From assembly GCA_028551475.1 (NCBI GenBank), contig CM052358.1, positions 8,415,938 through 8,479,937 on the forward strand: a stretch of 64,000 nucleotides of DNA, in the 5' to 3' direction. Origin of the DNA: Casuarina equisetifolia. Taxonomy: Eukaryota; Streptophyta; Magnoliopsida; Fagales; Casuarinaceae. The translations under genes were made by a program, and so were the position numbers. This document shows, in pieces, positions 50,069 through 59,303 of the stretch. The stretch's first letter is position 1. The number at the start of each line of letters is the position of its first letter. The notes beneath the pieces are model-generated. The model saw only the letters and a program-made list of their open reading frames with translations, was not told the origin of the DNA and ran no database searches.

Positions 50069-50170
50069 ATCCGTCACTTCCCAAGCACTCGAAGAAGAAG
50101 AAGAAGAAGACGCGAGACGTATTGGAGAAAAAGAGGAAGAGCGGAAAACAGAGGAGCGTTACAAGCGTCT

Positions 50171-50175
50171 CCGTT
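50171..50175 (-). promoter_or_regulatory. MSA-type core (AACGG) in the MAP65 leader
   Basis: The minus strand reads CCAACGGAG. AACGG is the core of the mitosis-specific activator element bound by three-repeat MYB factors in plant G2/M genes. The matching place in the kinesin copy reads AACCG, so the core is not shared. A five-base match is weak by itself; the gene family (cytokinesis) makes it plausible. Confidence 0.35.
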
Positions 50176-50360
50176 GGTTTCAGTTTTTTTCCTTTCCTTG
50201 CTTTTGATCGCTAACCTTCCGATTTGGAAGATCCCCAGGGTTGGCGTTATGATTTCTATGCTCTTTCTTCTCTGTGTCCGCGAGAGAAGGGGGAGAGAGA
50301 GAAAGAGAGAGAGAGAGAGAGAATCCCTTCGGGAAAGGAAAGGACGGATTTTGGGTTGGT

Positions 50361-50368
50361 TTTGGCGC
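50361..50368. promoter_or_regulatory. E2F-type site TTTGGCGC, MAP65 promoter
   Basis: TTTGGCGC matches the E2F/DP consensus TTTSSCGC exactly, and the centre GGCGCC is palindromic. It is one of the best preserved blocks of the duplicated promoter, identical at 58580-58587 in the kinesin copy. It lies about 295 bases upstream of the MAP65 ATG. E2F control is inferred from the motif only. Confidence 0.5.
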
Positions 50369-50569
50369 CATTTCTTCTTCTACTTAAATATTTTCCTTTT
50401 TCGACTTTGACGATTTTTTATTCTATTTTAGTATTCATTTTTCAGTTTACATATTTCGACTTTTAAAATATACAATATCTATAGATTTTTCTACGTTATA
50501 TTTATTGCATAACCTTTTCCGTACTTTATTAAATTTTATAATTTAAATATTGATTTGTGTGATAACTAG

Positions 50570-51780
50570 AATACTACCTAATTAGGGTCAGTCATTCTAG
50601 TTTTAATATTTATTGGGATCTTTATAATTCAATAAACTCACGTTGAAAATGAATTGATTAACTATTCCTGAATATTAAATGTACCTTATTCTCAATAATA
50701 AATCTTATTTTTAAAAAAGAAACTTAACTTCTTCTAACATGCCACAAAACTTTCACCTATTGCCTTTCACATGCAAGTGCACATAGAACCAATAAATTAG
50801 ATTAATAGAGAGAGCGAGAGATTAGGCTAGTCAAAAAATTAACTTATCTTCTAACATTGTATGAGAAAGGCCTAACAAGGCTAATTAGTAAAACCTTATT
50901 AAAGGACACAAGGTGATGCTTTAGTAATTTGAATTGGACTTAAATGTTAATGTAAATAAACGAAACAAATTCTTTTCTTTATCTCATCATTTTTTTTTTC
51001 TCCACACCTAATCAAAACCATAAAGAAAAGGTAATGCAATTGAAGATAGGCACATGTAACACTACCAAACTAATCACATTGTTAAATGATACAAAACATT
51101 AATAAACTAATCACATTGTTAAATGGTATAAAACATTACTTTCTTCTTACTAATTGTGCAGAATAACACAAAATTTTTTACTACAATTACCCTTTTTAGT
51201 ATTTTATTTTATTTGATGTTTTACTTATACATACATGAAGAAGGAAGAAACTCAAATCCTTGACCAGCGAGTCTACTCGATCAAGAGTTGCCTTAGTTAT
51301 TAGCTAAGCTAGGGTCCCTTCCCTTTCTAGTACCTTAATCCACAAATTTACATCATAACAGCACTATAACCAGTTGTTCCCAAATGTGAGAAGGTTCAAC
51401 TTGATAGCCACTCAATTCGTATTAAAAAACACCTTACTAACAAAGTAGAAACTAAATCACATTCATTGAAAGCAATATATGTTCATACAGACAAATAGAA
51501 AGAGGCAATTTTATTTATTTTGACCCTAGACTACAACAAAAGAGAAGAAAAAAAAAATTAAGTCAATGGTCATATGTACCCAAGATGTAATAGTCATATG
51601 AAACCCTAATTAGTTTGCACCCAGTTATTCAGCACGAGGACAACCTGGGATGAATTGCCCGAATCACATCGACATCGATATTATGCGAATATCTTGTGAT
51701 CCCATGGATTGCTTCTCATCAATTTGTGGCTTGTATAATGGTGGATGCAAGCCCACGCAAACGTTGTACATCTCTTGGCT
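50570..51780. other. AT-rich intergenic DNA
   Basis: No supported gene. Includes a near-duplicate phrase ACTAATCACATTGTTAAATG at about 51070 and 51108. An AAACTCAAATCCTTGACCAG...TTAGCTAAGCTAGGGTCCC segment at 51248-51320 resembles dispersed plant short repeats. Confidence 0.45.
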
Positions 51781-51783
51781 TTT

Positions 51784-52090
51784 TTCATTGTTGAGGAGCT
51801 CTTATGCATTCTTGATGAGGCGAAAAGCACCAAACGCCATGGGGAAGTGAAAAACATTAGGAGGAAATAGATCACCAGCCAGCCCAAAGTGTTGCTAATG
51901 GCCTCGATGCTGAAAGGTGTTGGCCTTGAAGTCAAGAAGGGCTCAGTAATTGGGCAGCCCAGAGTTGCTATTTGCTGTGGCCATGTAGTGCACATGGAAG
52001 ACGGCATGGGATTTGTCGATGCCATGAAAGAAGGGATCAAAAATCTTGGCTAAAAGTGCAAGATTGTAGACCTTAGACCGGGGGAAAAAA
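51784..52090 (+). pseudogene. Unidentified coding relic with two in-frame stops
   Basis: One frame runs FIVEELLCILDEAKSTKRH..., stop, ITSQPKVLLMASMLKGVGLE, VKKGSVIGQPRVAICCGHVV, HMEDGMGFVDAMKEGIKNLG, stop (52051), KCKIVDLRP. The frame composition looks like real protein sequence and continues across both stops, which points to a decayed gene or retrocopy fragment and not to chance. I do not recognise the family. There is no promoter or splice evidence. Confidence 0.5.
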
Positions 52091-52099
52091 ATTTAGGCA

Positions 52100-53200
52100 T
52101 CTGTATAAAAACCATCTTGGTGCTTGTCCTTGTACTAATGAATGGCGAATCTTTTACTACTCCCAAGTTCCAAAATATTAGGATTAATTTGAACTAGTTA
52201 AGCTTGGAAAAAACTAATGAGACCAACTCTATGAAGCGTCCAAATGAATATATACCGCTTTACAAATAAAAGCAAGAAATAATTTTTTATTTTATTTTAA
52301 ATATGTGTGCATAGAAACTTTAAATCTCAGGGAGTTAACATTCAACAAACTTATCTTTAAATCTCTACTCTGTTCCAGCCAAAACACACTAACAGTAGCA
52401 TATCACTGGCCATTGAAAGAAAAACAGAAACAAGAAGCTAAAAAGAAAGAAAAATAGAAAACCAGTAATTCATCATAACCATTTAAAAAAACCAGTCAAC
52501 ATTAGTAAATCTAAACACACCGCGACAATATTGACCCATTAACAAGGCCAACGCAGAACACAACCAGATGGGGGTCTTAAAAACCAGAGCGACAAAATGT
52601 GTTTATAATGTTGGAGTTGTAGGAACACTGTTGGAGCAAGCCGAAAGGAATAGGCAGGAGCTTGAACACTGTTGGAGCAACCTACGTCTGCATCAACCAT
52701 GCACAACCCAACGGCAATAACAAGCATGCACAACGACAAGGGCTTTACCTATGCACTACGTGCACGTTATAGACAAGTCTACATTCTAAAATTTACTGGG
52801 ACACCAAGGCTTACAGATAAGCAACCACTCAGTCTTCACTAGCTACCACCGTGGAGAATCATCAGCACAAATGATTGTTAGAGTCAATGCTCCACCGCCC
52901 ATCCATTCAAGGAACAAAGTAAGGAAAGGAGGCACCGTCTGAGAAGGAGCTATGAAGAAGTCTACCATGGCTGGCTGCTCAGGCGGAAAAGAAGGAAAAG
53001 ATAAGAAGGCCGGCCAACCGGCCATCTGAAAATGTAATATTTTAACAAGGACAACTGGCTATATAAGTTCAAGTGTAACTTAGAGTTTACGTATCAAAAA
53101 TTTTCTTCTAAGCTATTTTGTTATAATCCATAATACAAAGCTCTTTTTTGTTCCGGGCTTTGTCTTTATTACCCTTCTTAAGTTACAAAAACACAGTTAC
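52100..53200. other. Intergenic DNA with low-complexity A-rich blocks
   Basis: No supported gene. Bases 52420-52500 are A-rich. An imperfect duplication AACACTGTTGGAGCAA occurs at about 52625 and 52665. Confidence 0.45.
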
Positions 53201-53214
53201 CCCACTTTTCTACC

Positions 53215-53390
53215 GCTCAACGCGCACCGTTGAGCACTACCTGGCGAAATGCCCAGACCCTCCACAGTTACAGTAGTTACCACCCCCGCAACCACTTCCA
53301 CCACCAGAGCCCTGGTAACAATCCCTCGCAAAGTGCCCGCTTTCACCACATTTGTAACAACTCCCACCACCACCACCACCCCCATAAGCA
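53215..53390 (-). pseudogene. Fragment of a glycine-rich zinc-knuckle (cold-shock-domain type) protein gene
   Basis: The minus strand encodes [37 protein letters not shown] and [11 protein letters not shown], then TAG TGC. The first CCHC knuckle (C-x2-C-x4-H-x4-C) is complete. The second is broken by a stop where GAG (Glu) is expected, one codon before its last Cys. Plant cold-shock/glycine-rich RNA-binding proteins end in just such Gly-spaced knuckles. No cold-shock domain or start is present upstream, so this is a detached, disabled 3' end. Confidence 0.7.
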
Positions 53391-53399
53391 AAAAATACA

Positions 53400-54031
53400 T
53401 TGGAAGCACATACACTTAACCCACGAAATATTGATATTACTAATTGCAAATAACACTTTCCAGTATCACTTGTTCATTTAGGGAATTTATTATGTCTAAG
53501 CACACTTTTTTTTTTTTTTGGACAGAAAGGATTTGGAACATTAATCAATTCAGATAGTCACAAAATTCTCAAATGTCACTGAAATTTTATTATGCAACCT
53601 AGTTAAAAGCACCAAAGAGAAAACACCAAGGAGCCTCAGGCTTGAAGACTAAAACCAAACAGGAAAAAAAAAAACCTTTGGTAGAAAGGGTGAAATCGGC
53701 CATCTGACGATGCCTCAGATTGCATATATGTGAAGAACAAGGAGGTAAAAAAAAAAAAAAAATTAGGGGAGAGGACCTTGTGAACCTCAGTAGTGACCTC
53801 ATTTGGAGCTTTCTCCGCATGAAGCTGCGCACACACGTTTTAAAGAGTATCTTGATTTTGTTCTTTCTTTTTGGTTTCTATTTTTGGAGAATGCAGCTAA
53901 TCAGATCGTCAAAGTCATCTTATCATGCCATGTCAGTTCAAATACAAATTCTGCTGTCCACTTTCTCTACTTGTAAGGTCCTTACGTTCTGTTGAGAGAC
54001 AACACCTTTAAATGGCAATAAAATCTTCATT
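53400..54031. other. Region downstream of the kinesin gene
   Basis: Probably holds the kinesin 3' UTR near 53.8-54.03 kb. The short frames at 53599-53995 on both strands look accidental; poly-T (53506-53519) and poly-A (53747-53761) runs are present. Confidence 0.45.
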
Positions 54032-57000
54032 TTAGCAACCTGACAAAGAGAATGACCCCCAGAAAATGAAGGAACGAATGATGCTTGAAATTCTATGCAG
54101 AGCAATTGAAATTACTCCATCCTCTTTGCGGTGTGCATCATCTCTTTCAGCAGCCGCTATTCTGGCCTTGAGAGTCTTGTTCTCCCTCCTAAGCTGCAAA
54201 ATATAAAATACTATAGCTCAGTCGCACGATTGCATATATACTCTAGATAGTTTACCTGTAACTATCTTAAATATCTTTCGATAAGTAGAAAAGGATTAGT
54301 CCTGGCAATTGCTTGAAGAAGTTGATAGTGAACTTACGCTTTGATGTTGGAAAAGAACTATAAACCGAGTATAATGTTCCCATCTTCAAGTTTTCTTGTA
54401 TGAATTTATGTCTACTTTTTTTTATTTCGTTTTATTTTCCAATGAGAAGATTGCAACTGCGGTATCATTTTTGAAAATTTATTACATACCTCTTCAATAT
54501 TGGATAAAAGCTCTTCCAATTCCTGTTGTAATAAGGAGATTGTTCGTGAAGTGACATCCTCAAAATCTGATTCCAGCTCTTCAACTGAAAGCGGATCAAA
54601 CAAAATTCCCTCTAGTATGAACAGCTCTTCAAGTAGTTTCACATCTTCAATATCCAATCTGTCCCTCAACTGTAAGAAAGAAAATTGTTTTAAAAACTGC
54701 AACTCATATAAGACTCTGGAAAGGTACTGCTGTACATCATATTAACATTTCACAGCTTTCTTCTAACCTTGTTTAAAATTCTCTCGCATGATTCATCTTT
54801 ATTTGGATAACGAACTTCTTGCTTTTTAGCATGTTTATCATCATTGCAGTTAACATGAGGTGATGACTTGATATGCTTCGCCCTGGCTCGATGTCCATTT
54901 CCAAAAACAGAAAGAAGGTCATAGAATACGACCATAAAATTTTTATCTCCAGGACACGGCTGAACTCATGACCATAATGACTAAATGAGTGCCATTTTTT
55001 TAGAATGAATTCAATTTTATCTAAACAAAAAGGTTGGTGAATCATGTAGATTAATTGTTGTTAGTATCAAGGAACCAGAGCCAAAACGCACTCCACTAGA
55101 GAGAGAAGTGCCATTTGCTTCTAGGTGAATCTTGGCAATGATATAGGCTTAGCTACGAGCTCATCAGTGAAGGAATTTGAATTATCACCTGCCACCAAAA
55201 CGTAGAGTGGATAGGCTCTCTGATGTATTTGAGATACTCGGGGAGCAACAACACAATAAAGCAGTTCTGGAGTTCCCACCCTGCGAGATGAGAGCTGAAG
55301 ATCAGATCTTATCTACAAACTGATGCTGGCAGGACCAGAACAGAAGGGTCCGAATCTAACAAGCGCATCTTGGAGAATCCGAGTAAGCTTGGAATCACGA
55401 TATGGGATGTGGTTTGCTCTGCCTGAGCCACATGTCAAAGCATTTATAACATTCCCAAGGGCTGAGAGGGACTTGTTGATCGTCTTAGCTTCTTCAAGAA
55501 CTCTGCCTTCAGCGCCTGTCTTCTCCACTTTTTCCGAGCCTGCCAAGTCCACTAGTACTAGTTTCCCAGCTTTCGTTCTGTCGGGAGTTTTTGAAAATCT
55601 CAAACTACTGTGCATTGTTTGTGCCAATCTTGAAGCTGATTCAAGAAATACTACCTCTTATCTTCGGTTAATTCTTGACGTACTGTGAACACGTAAACAG
55701 AATGACTTCTACTGCTGGCCATATTCATTTCTGACTATGCTAAGGCTAGCAACAAGATTTGGTCGCAAAAAGCCAACATTACATCCATGCAGGAAATGAA
55801 AAAGAAAAGCAATGCAGGATACGGGTCTCCCCAACTGCTCGGTTAGCTATCCCGATCTGTGCATTGTCAAAGTCAGCATTAGGAATAATTGTACGATAAA
55901 AAATACTAGATCGTTTCTTGACTTACCGATAGGCTCTGTAATGCTTCCATGGGATCCAATATAGAGATCTGGAAAGGGAAGGCTCTTACAATCGGGAAAC
56001 AGTAACAGAAACTAAGAGGCTTCTAATATTAAAAAACTCTACTCAAAATGGATACAATGTATTTACTCGTTCTATCACCATTAGAAATAAGTGATATAAT
56101 AGGTTCGGAGATTTACTAGAATAAATTATAATTAAAATTTCCAGAAGATGAAGATAGTCCGAGATTATCTTTCTACCGACAACAATTTATGATGTGATTT
56201 TTGAGACGTTTGTGACATTTTCTGAGTTATGTGCATGTGTCCCTATGGGCATGTATTTCCACAAACAGACTAGTGAAAGTGTTTTTCCAGCTTATTCGGA
56301 ATTTGAGACCAGGTCTATGGACAGCTGCAGCATATCAGTAAATCAGGAAACCCACATATACACGATGGTGGACAGAAAGGTTTTACAAAAGATAGACACA
56401 CCTCTGTTGCCCCAATCAACAATATTCCTTGTACTTTGCTCTCCTTAATCTGTATGTGGTCCTTGGATAAATCAAAAAGGTCCCTGAGTGATGTGTAGGA
56501 GAGATCATTACCGATCAAGACTGAGGCAACATTCAGGTACAATCAGGACTACTAAGATGCGTCAAAGTCAAGAGAATCATTGTCAAAATAGAAGAACCAT
56601 GCATTTGAGTGTGAACTCCATTTGGGAAGTAAGTACCTTATTTTTTCCATGTAGATCTCCACCTGGAAGAAGCACGATTCATTCAAAAAATTACAAGCAG
56701 TTATTGACATTGACATTGACATTATAGTTAATGCTAGCCCTTAGTGCACAATAAAGGAACGCAAGTGGCTTGGTACCATTGACAACTTGATCGAGTATTT
56801 TGCCATCTTTTCAGAAGCTTTAAGGTGCTTGAAAAGTCCATCAACTACTCTTGGAAGTATCCCTTTCTTATCCTCATCACATTCTAGAATGCCAGGCCCC
56901 TGATCCAAAAAGGCATCGTGTATGTGCTTCGTTAGCCATCTATGGACCATAAAAATAAGCTTGTGATTTATTCCATTACCTCGATACTGTATGTCTTTCC

Positions 57001-58203
57001 AGCTCCAGTCTATCACCAATTGAATAAACAAACATCATGAAATTAGAGAATTGTCAAATGATAAAGCAACTTAAGTTTCAAAATTACCTGAAAGAGTATG
57101 GCAGCAAAAAATATCATCCTATATGCTTTACATCTTAATCCGTGGAGGTGCAAGGAAATCATGTCTAGGTCAATACTTAATACTCAACCATTCCACAGAA
57201 AATCTTCAACATATCTTTTTTCAACAGTTCAATATACTATACAGAACATAAACTGAAAAGTTTTTTCATTTAACGTTTTCCATATTAACCAGCATATAAA
57301 CCACACATAACACAGATTCGAACATTCATATTCAACTAATAGATCATTATCGATCTCACCAAATGGAACTATAATCATAAATGAATATTCCAAAAACTCT
57401 TTCGAGAGGGAAAAGTAAAGAGCCTCTTGTTCGTGGAAAACACCTTAACAATTCAAGTTGTGGTCACAAGATATCTGAACTGTACAGTAATACAAACGTG
57501 TCATGGATATACAAAGTCCAGATGATTGTGTATGGGATAGATGAAGGCTTGGGTGATTTAATGCCTAAAAGTTCACACTGATAAGCAAGCCTTTGAATTA
57601 TTTTTAGACAACTAACTACTTGTTACCTGACCATAAGTAATAATTGTCCCGTTGATCGCATTAACAGCATCTGTTTTCAACAAGCCAATTGTTTAATAGA
57701 TCCAAAAGCACAGGATGAAAATCTAGTATAATTGCAATTACGCTGATGAAGTTTTTAAGTTATCAGATGCAAAGTATTCCAATTCTTTCATCTAATTGGT
57801 TGGCACGGCTAAAGTTCAGGAGAGATACCTTGAACAATAGGCAGAGCTAGAAATTCATAGACCTCAGCTTGCTTAGAATCCTCGTAGAATACCCTGTCGA
57901 AGCTGAAAGCAAAATCTTCGTCCTTCTCATCCTACAACACATTTGCAGTAATTGACTAAACTAATCAATCGACACACATTGACACACACATTAGATCGAA
58001 AGGCTTAAACAATCAGATTCAGATGCGCGGTCAGTGCTAAACGAGTTAGTCAATTAATTTTTATGATATAAATTCAAGCTAACTGAGACCTTGAAAAGGA
58101 AAGTTTCAGGATCTATGCGTTGAACACAGACACTATCTCCATGATCTCTTTTCTCTTTGGAACTCAGAGGCCTGAAGCGAGCACAGACCGTTATATTTGA
58201 CAT
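54032..58203 (-). CDS. KIN1: Kinesin-1 family motor protein, KIN-1 type
   Basis: Fifteen coding exons: 58090-58203, 57829-57931, 57627-57670, 56980-57009, 56777-56899, 56637-56662, 56402-56483, 55927-55968, 55823-55856, 55655-55730, 55361-55577, 55196-55280, 54768-54886, 54490-54669, 54032-54193; about 478 aa. The N-terminal motor starts at once ([12 protein letters not shown]). The P-loop GQTGAGKT is at 86-93, switch I NMASSRSH at 202-209 and switch II DLAGSE at 235-240. [17 protein letters not shown] and a FARAKHIK-type motor end follow. Residues 366-445 are a short coiled-coil stalk. The small size and this stalk match plant KIN-1 (Arabidopsis At3g63480, rice PSS1), not long-tailed kinesins. 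Rice PSS1 is needed in male meiosis and anther dehiscence, and ATP-driven microtubule movement is the family activity. The exon-12 donor is uncertain: GT at 55195 gives FARAK, while a GC donor at 55192 would give FGARAK. The last exon (53 aa) is the least certain. Confidence 0.88.
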
Positions 58204-58251
58204 ACTTTTATGGTCCAGAAAAGCTCAATCTCCACAAGATTTGATTCAAAC

Positions 58252-58403
58252 CTGAAAACACAGAGCGGGAAATTAGGGGATTATTCACCTCTATACGGCA
58301 ACATCAAGCAATAGAATCATTTGAAAGACCACAGATTACAGGCCGTGCAGGCTCAAGCTGTCCTCCATGAAATCGAAGAAGAAGAAAAAGACGCGAGACT
58401 TAC
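58252..58403 (-). other. Possible intron in the kinesin 5' UTR
   Basis: The minus strand has a strong donor GTAAGT beginning at 58403 and a TGTTTTCAG acceptor ending at 58252, 49 bases before the ATG. If used, the duplicated leader is a non-coding first exon joined to the kinesin coding region. The matching position of the MAP65 copy lacks the GT donor. Confidence 0.4.
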
Positions 58404-58494
58404 TGGACAAAAGAGGAAGAGCGGAAAACAGAGAAGCGTTACGAGCGTCTCGGTTGGCTTTAGTTTTGGAAGATCCCCGGGGTTGGCGTTTCGA

Positions 58495-58502
58495 TTTATA
58501 TA
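58495..58502 (-). promoter_or_regulatory. TATA box of the kinesin gene
   Basis: TATATAAA on the minus strand within the duplicated promoter. Predicted transcript start is near 58465-58470, upstream of the GTAAGT donor at 58403. The equivalent bases in the MAP65 copy read CATAGAAA. Confidence 0.5.
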
Positions 58503-58579
58503 CTCTCTCTTCTCTGAGTCTGCGAGAGAGGGAGAGACAGAATCCCCTCGGGAAATGAAACGACGGAATTTGGGTTGGT

Positions 58580-58587
58580 TTTGGCGC
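58580..58587. promoter_or_regulatory. E2F-type site TTTGGCGC, kinesin promoter
   Basis: Identical to the site in the MAP65 promoter, with the flanking GGTTTTGGCGCCATTTCT also identical. It lies about 80 bases upstream of the TATA box, a normal distance for a proximal element. Confidence 0.5.
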
Positions 58588-58745
58588 CATTTCTCCTTTT
58601 ACTTAAATGTTTCACTTTTCGACTTTCACAATATTTTAATCTATTTTAGTTACCATTTTTCAGTACTTGTATTGTACTTTTCTACATTATATTTATTGCA
58701 TCACCTTTTCCATACTTCATTAAATTTTATAATTTAACTATTAAC

Positions 58746-59303
58746 TTATGAAGTTATTTATGTTAAATAATATAAAAGATGTTGATGAAATGTCGTCAAA
58801 TCAACAACTTTGTGTGGTTTGTTTTATTGCAAGTGTCATTATTATGGCTACCAAGAGCCTTTGGTCCTCTTTCTTATTTAGTTGAGTTATTTATTACGTG
58901 GACAAAAAACAGAGAGAGTATGGCTGAAATACAAATAGACTAGAACGAACCAGCCAAAACAGCAGGGTACAATAATTAGAGAAAAATTGTTTAAAATTGT
59001 TGACTATCCAATAGAAGACGTTCTTCGTAAGATGCATCTGGACAGAGACAGAAGAAAGGAGAGCGAAAGGTTTGTAGTATACGGAGTTGGAAGTACTCTT
59101 CGACGTCGTGTCAAATCTTCTTTTCTTCGACTCACGTGATAAGGACAAAGCTTCACAAGACACACATGGGGTGGCCACCACCGCAGACGAGAAACGCACT
59201 ACAAAACCTGCCCACCCACTCATATTTCGAGATCTCTCGACCCTGACCAAAAAGTCAGACCTTCCGGATGCCACAGAACCTCTTCCGTTTCTCCGATGAG
59301 AAA
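58746..59303. other. Divergent intergenic region between kinesin and P450 genes
   Basis: About 1.1 kb separates the two start codons. The right half (59080-59303) is probably the P450 leader. The 126-codon minus frame at 58894-59274 has no known domain. No clear TATA box for the P450 gene was found. Confidence 0.45.

Larger units (their letters stand above)
50089..50565 (-). promoter_or_regulatory. MAP65 promoter and leader, duplicated copy A
   Basis: Aligns in the same orientation with 58374-58745 upstream of the kinesin gene. Shared blocks, in order, are GACGCGAGAC, AAGAGGAAGAGCGGAAAACA, GAGCGTTAC, TGGAAGATCCCC, GGGTTGGCGTT, TTTGGGTTGGTTTTGGCGCC, TACTTAAAT, TTTTCGACTTT, TCTATTTTAGT, CATTTTTCAGT, TTATATTTATTGCAT and TTAAATTTTATAATTTAA. 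Copy A has about 35 extra bases at 50183-50224 and an expanded GA run at 50293-50322. The start codon is only about 20 bases from the left edge, so the duplicated DNA is leader plus promoter. The TATA box of copy B is degraded here (CATAGAAA). Confidence 0.85.
58374..58745 (-). promoter_or_regulatory. Kinesin promoter and leader, duplicated copy B
   Basis: Homologous to 50089-50565 upstream of the MAP65 gene, same orientation relative to the gene. It is about 100 bases shorter, mainly from loss of a 35-base block after 58466 and a shorter GA run. The coding regions beyond the left boundary are unrelated, so only the control region and leader are shared. Confidence 0.85.

Noticed and set aside
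49961-50410. 149-codon plus-strand frame rich in Arg and Glu
   Set aside because: It is a translation of GA microsatellites in the MAP65 leader and promoter.
53230-53481. His-rich plus-strand frame
   Set aside because: It is the antisense of the Gly-rich zinc-knuckle fragment; CCACCACC repeats give poly-His by chance.
54745-54765. Sequence resembling the 5' half of miR396 (TTTCACAGCTTTCTTCTAAC)
   Set aside because: Mismatches in the 3' half, no foldback partner seen nearby, and it lies in a kinesin intron next to a splice donor.
58321-58737. 138-codon plus-strand frame upstream of the kinesin gene
   Set aside because: It lies in the duplicated promoter and mirrors the frame at 49961-50410; the similarity reflects duplicated non-coding DNA.
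59268-59303. Upstream in-frame Met of the P450 as start
   Set aside because: Weak start context (C at -3 and C at +4) and a polar extension before the membrane-anchored N-terminus.
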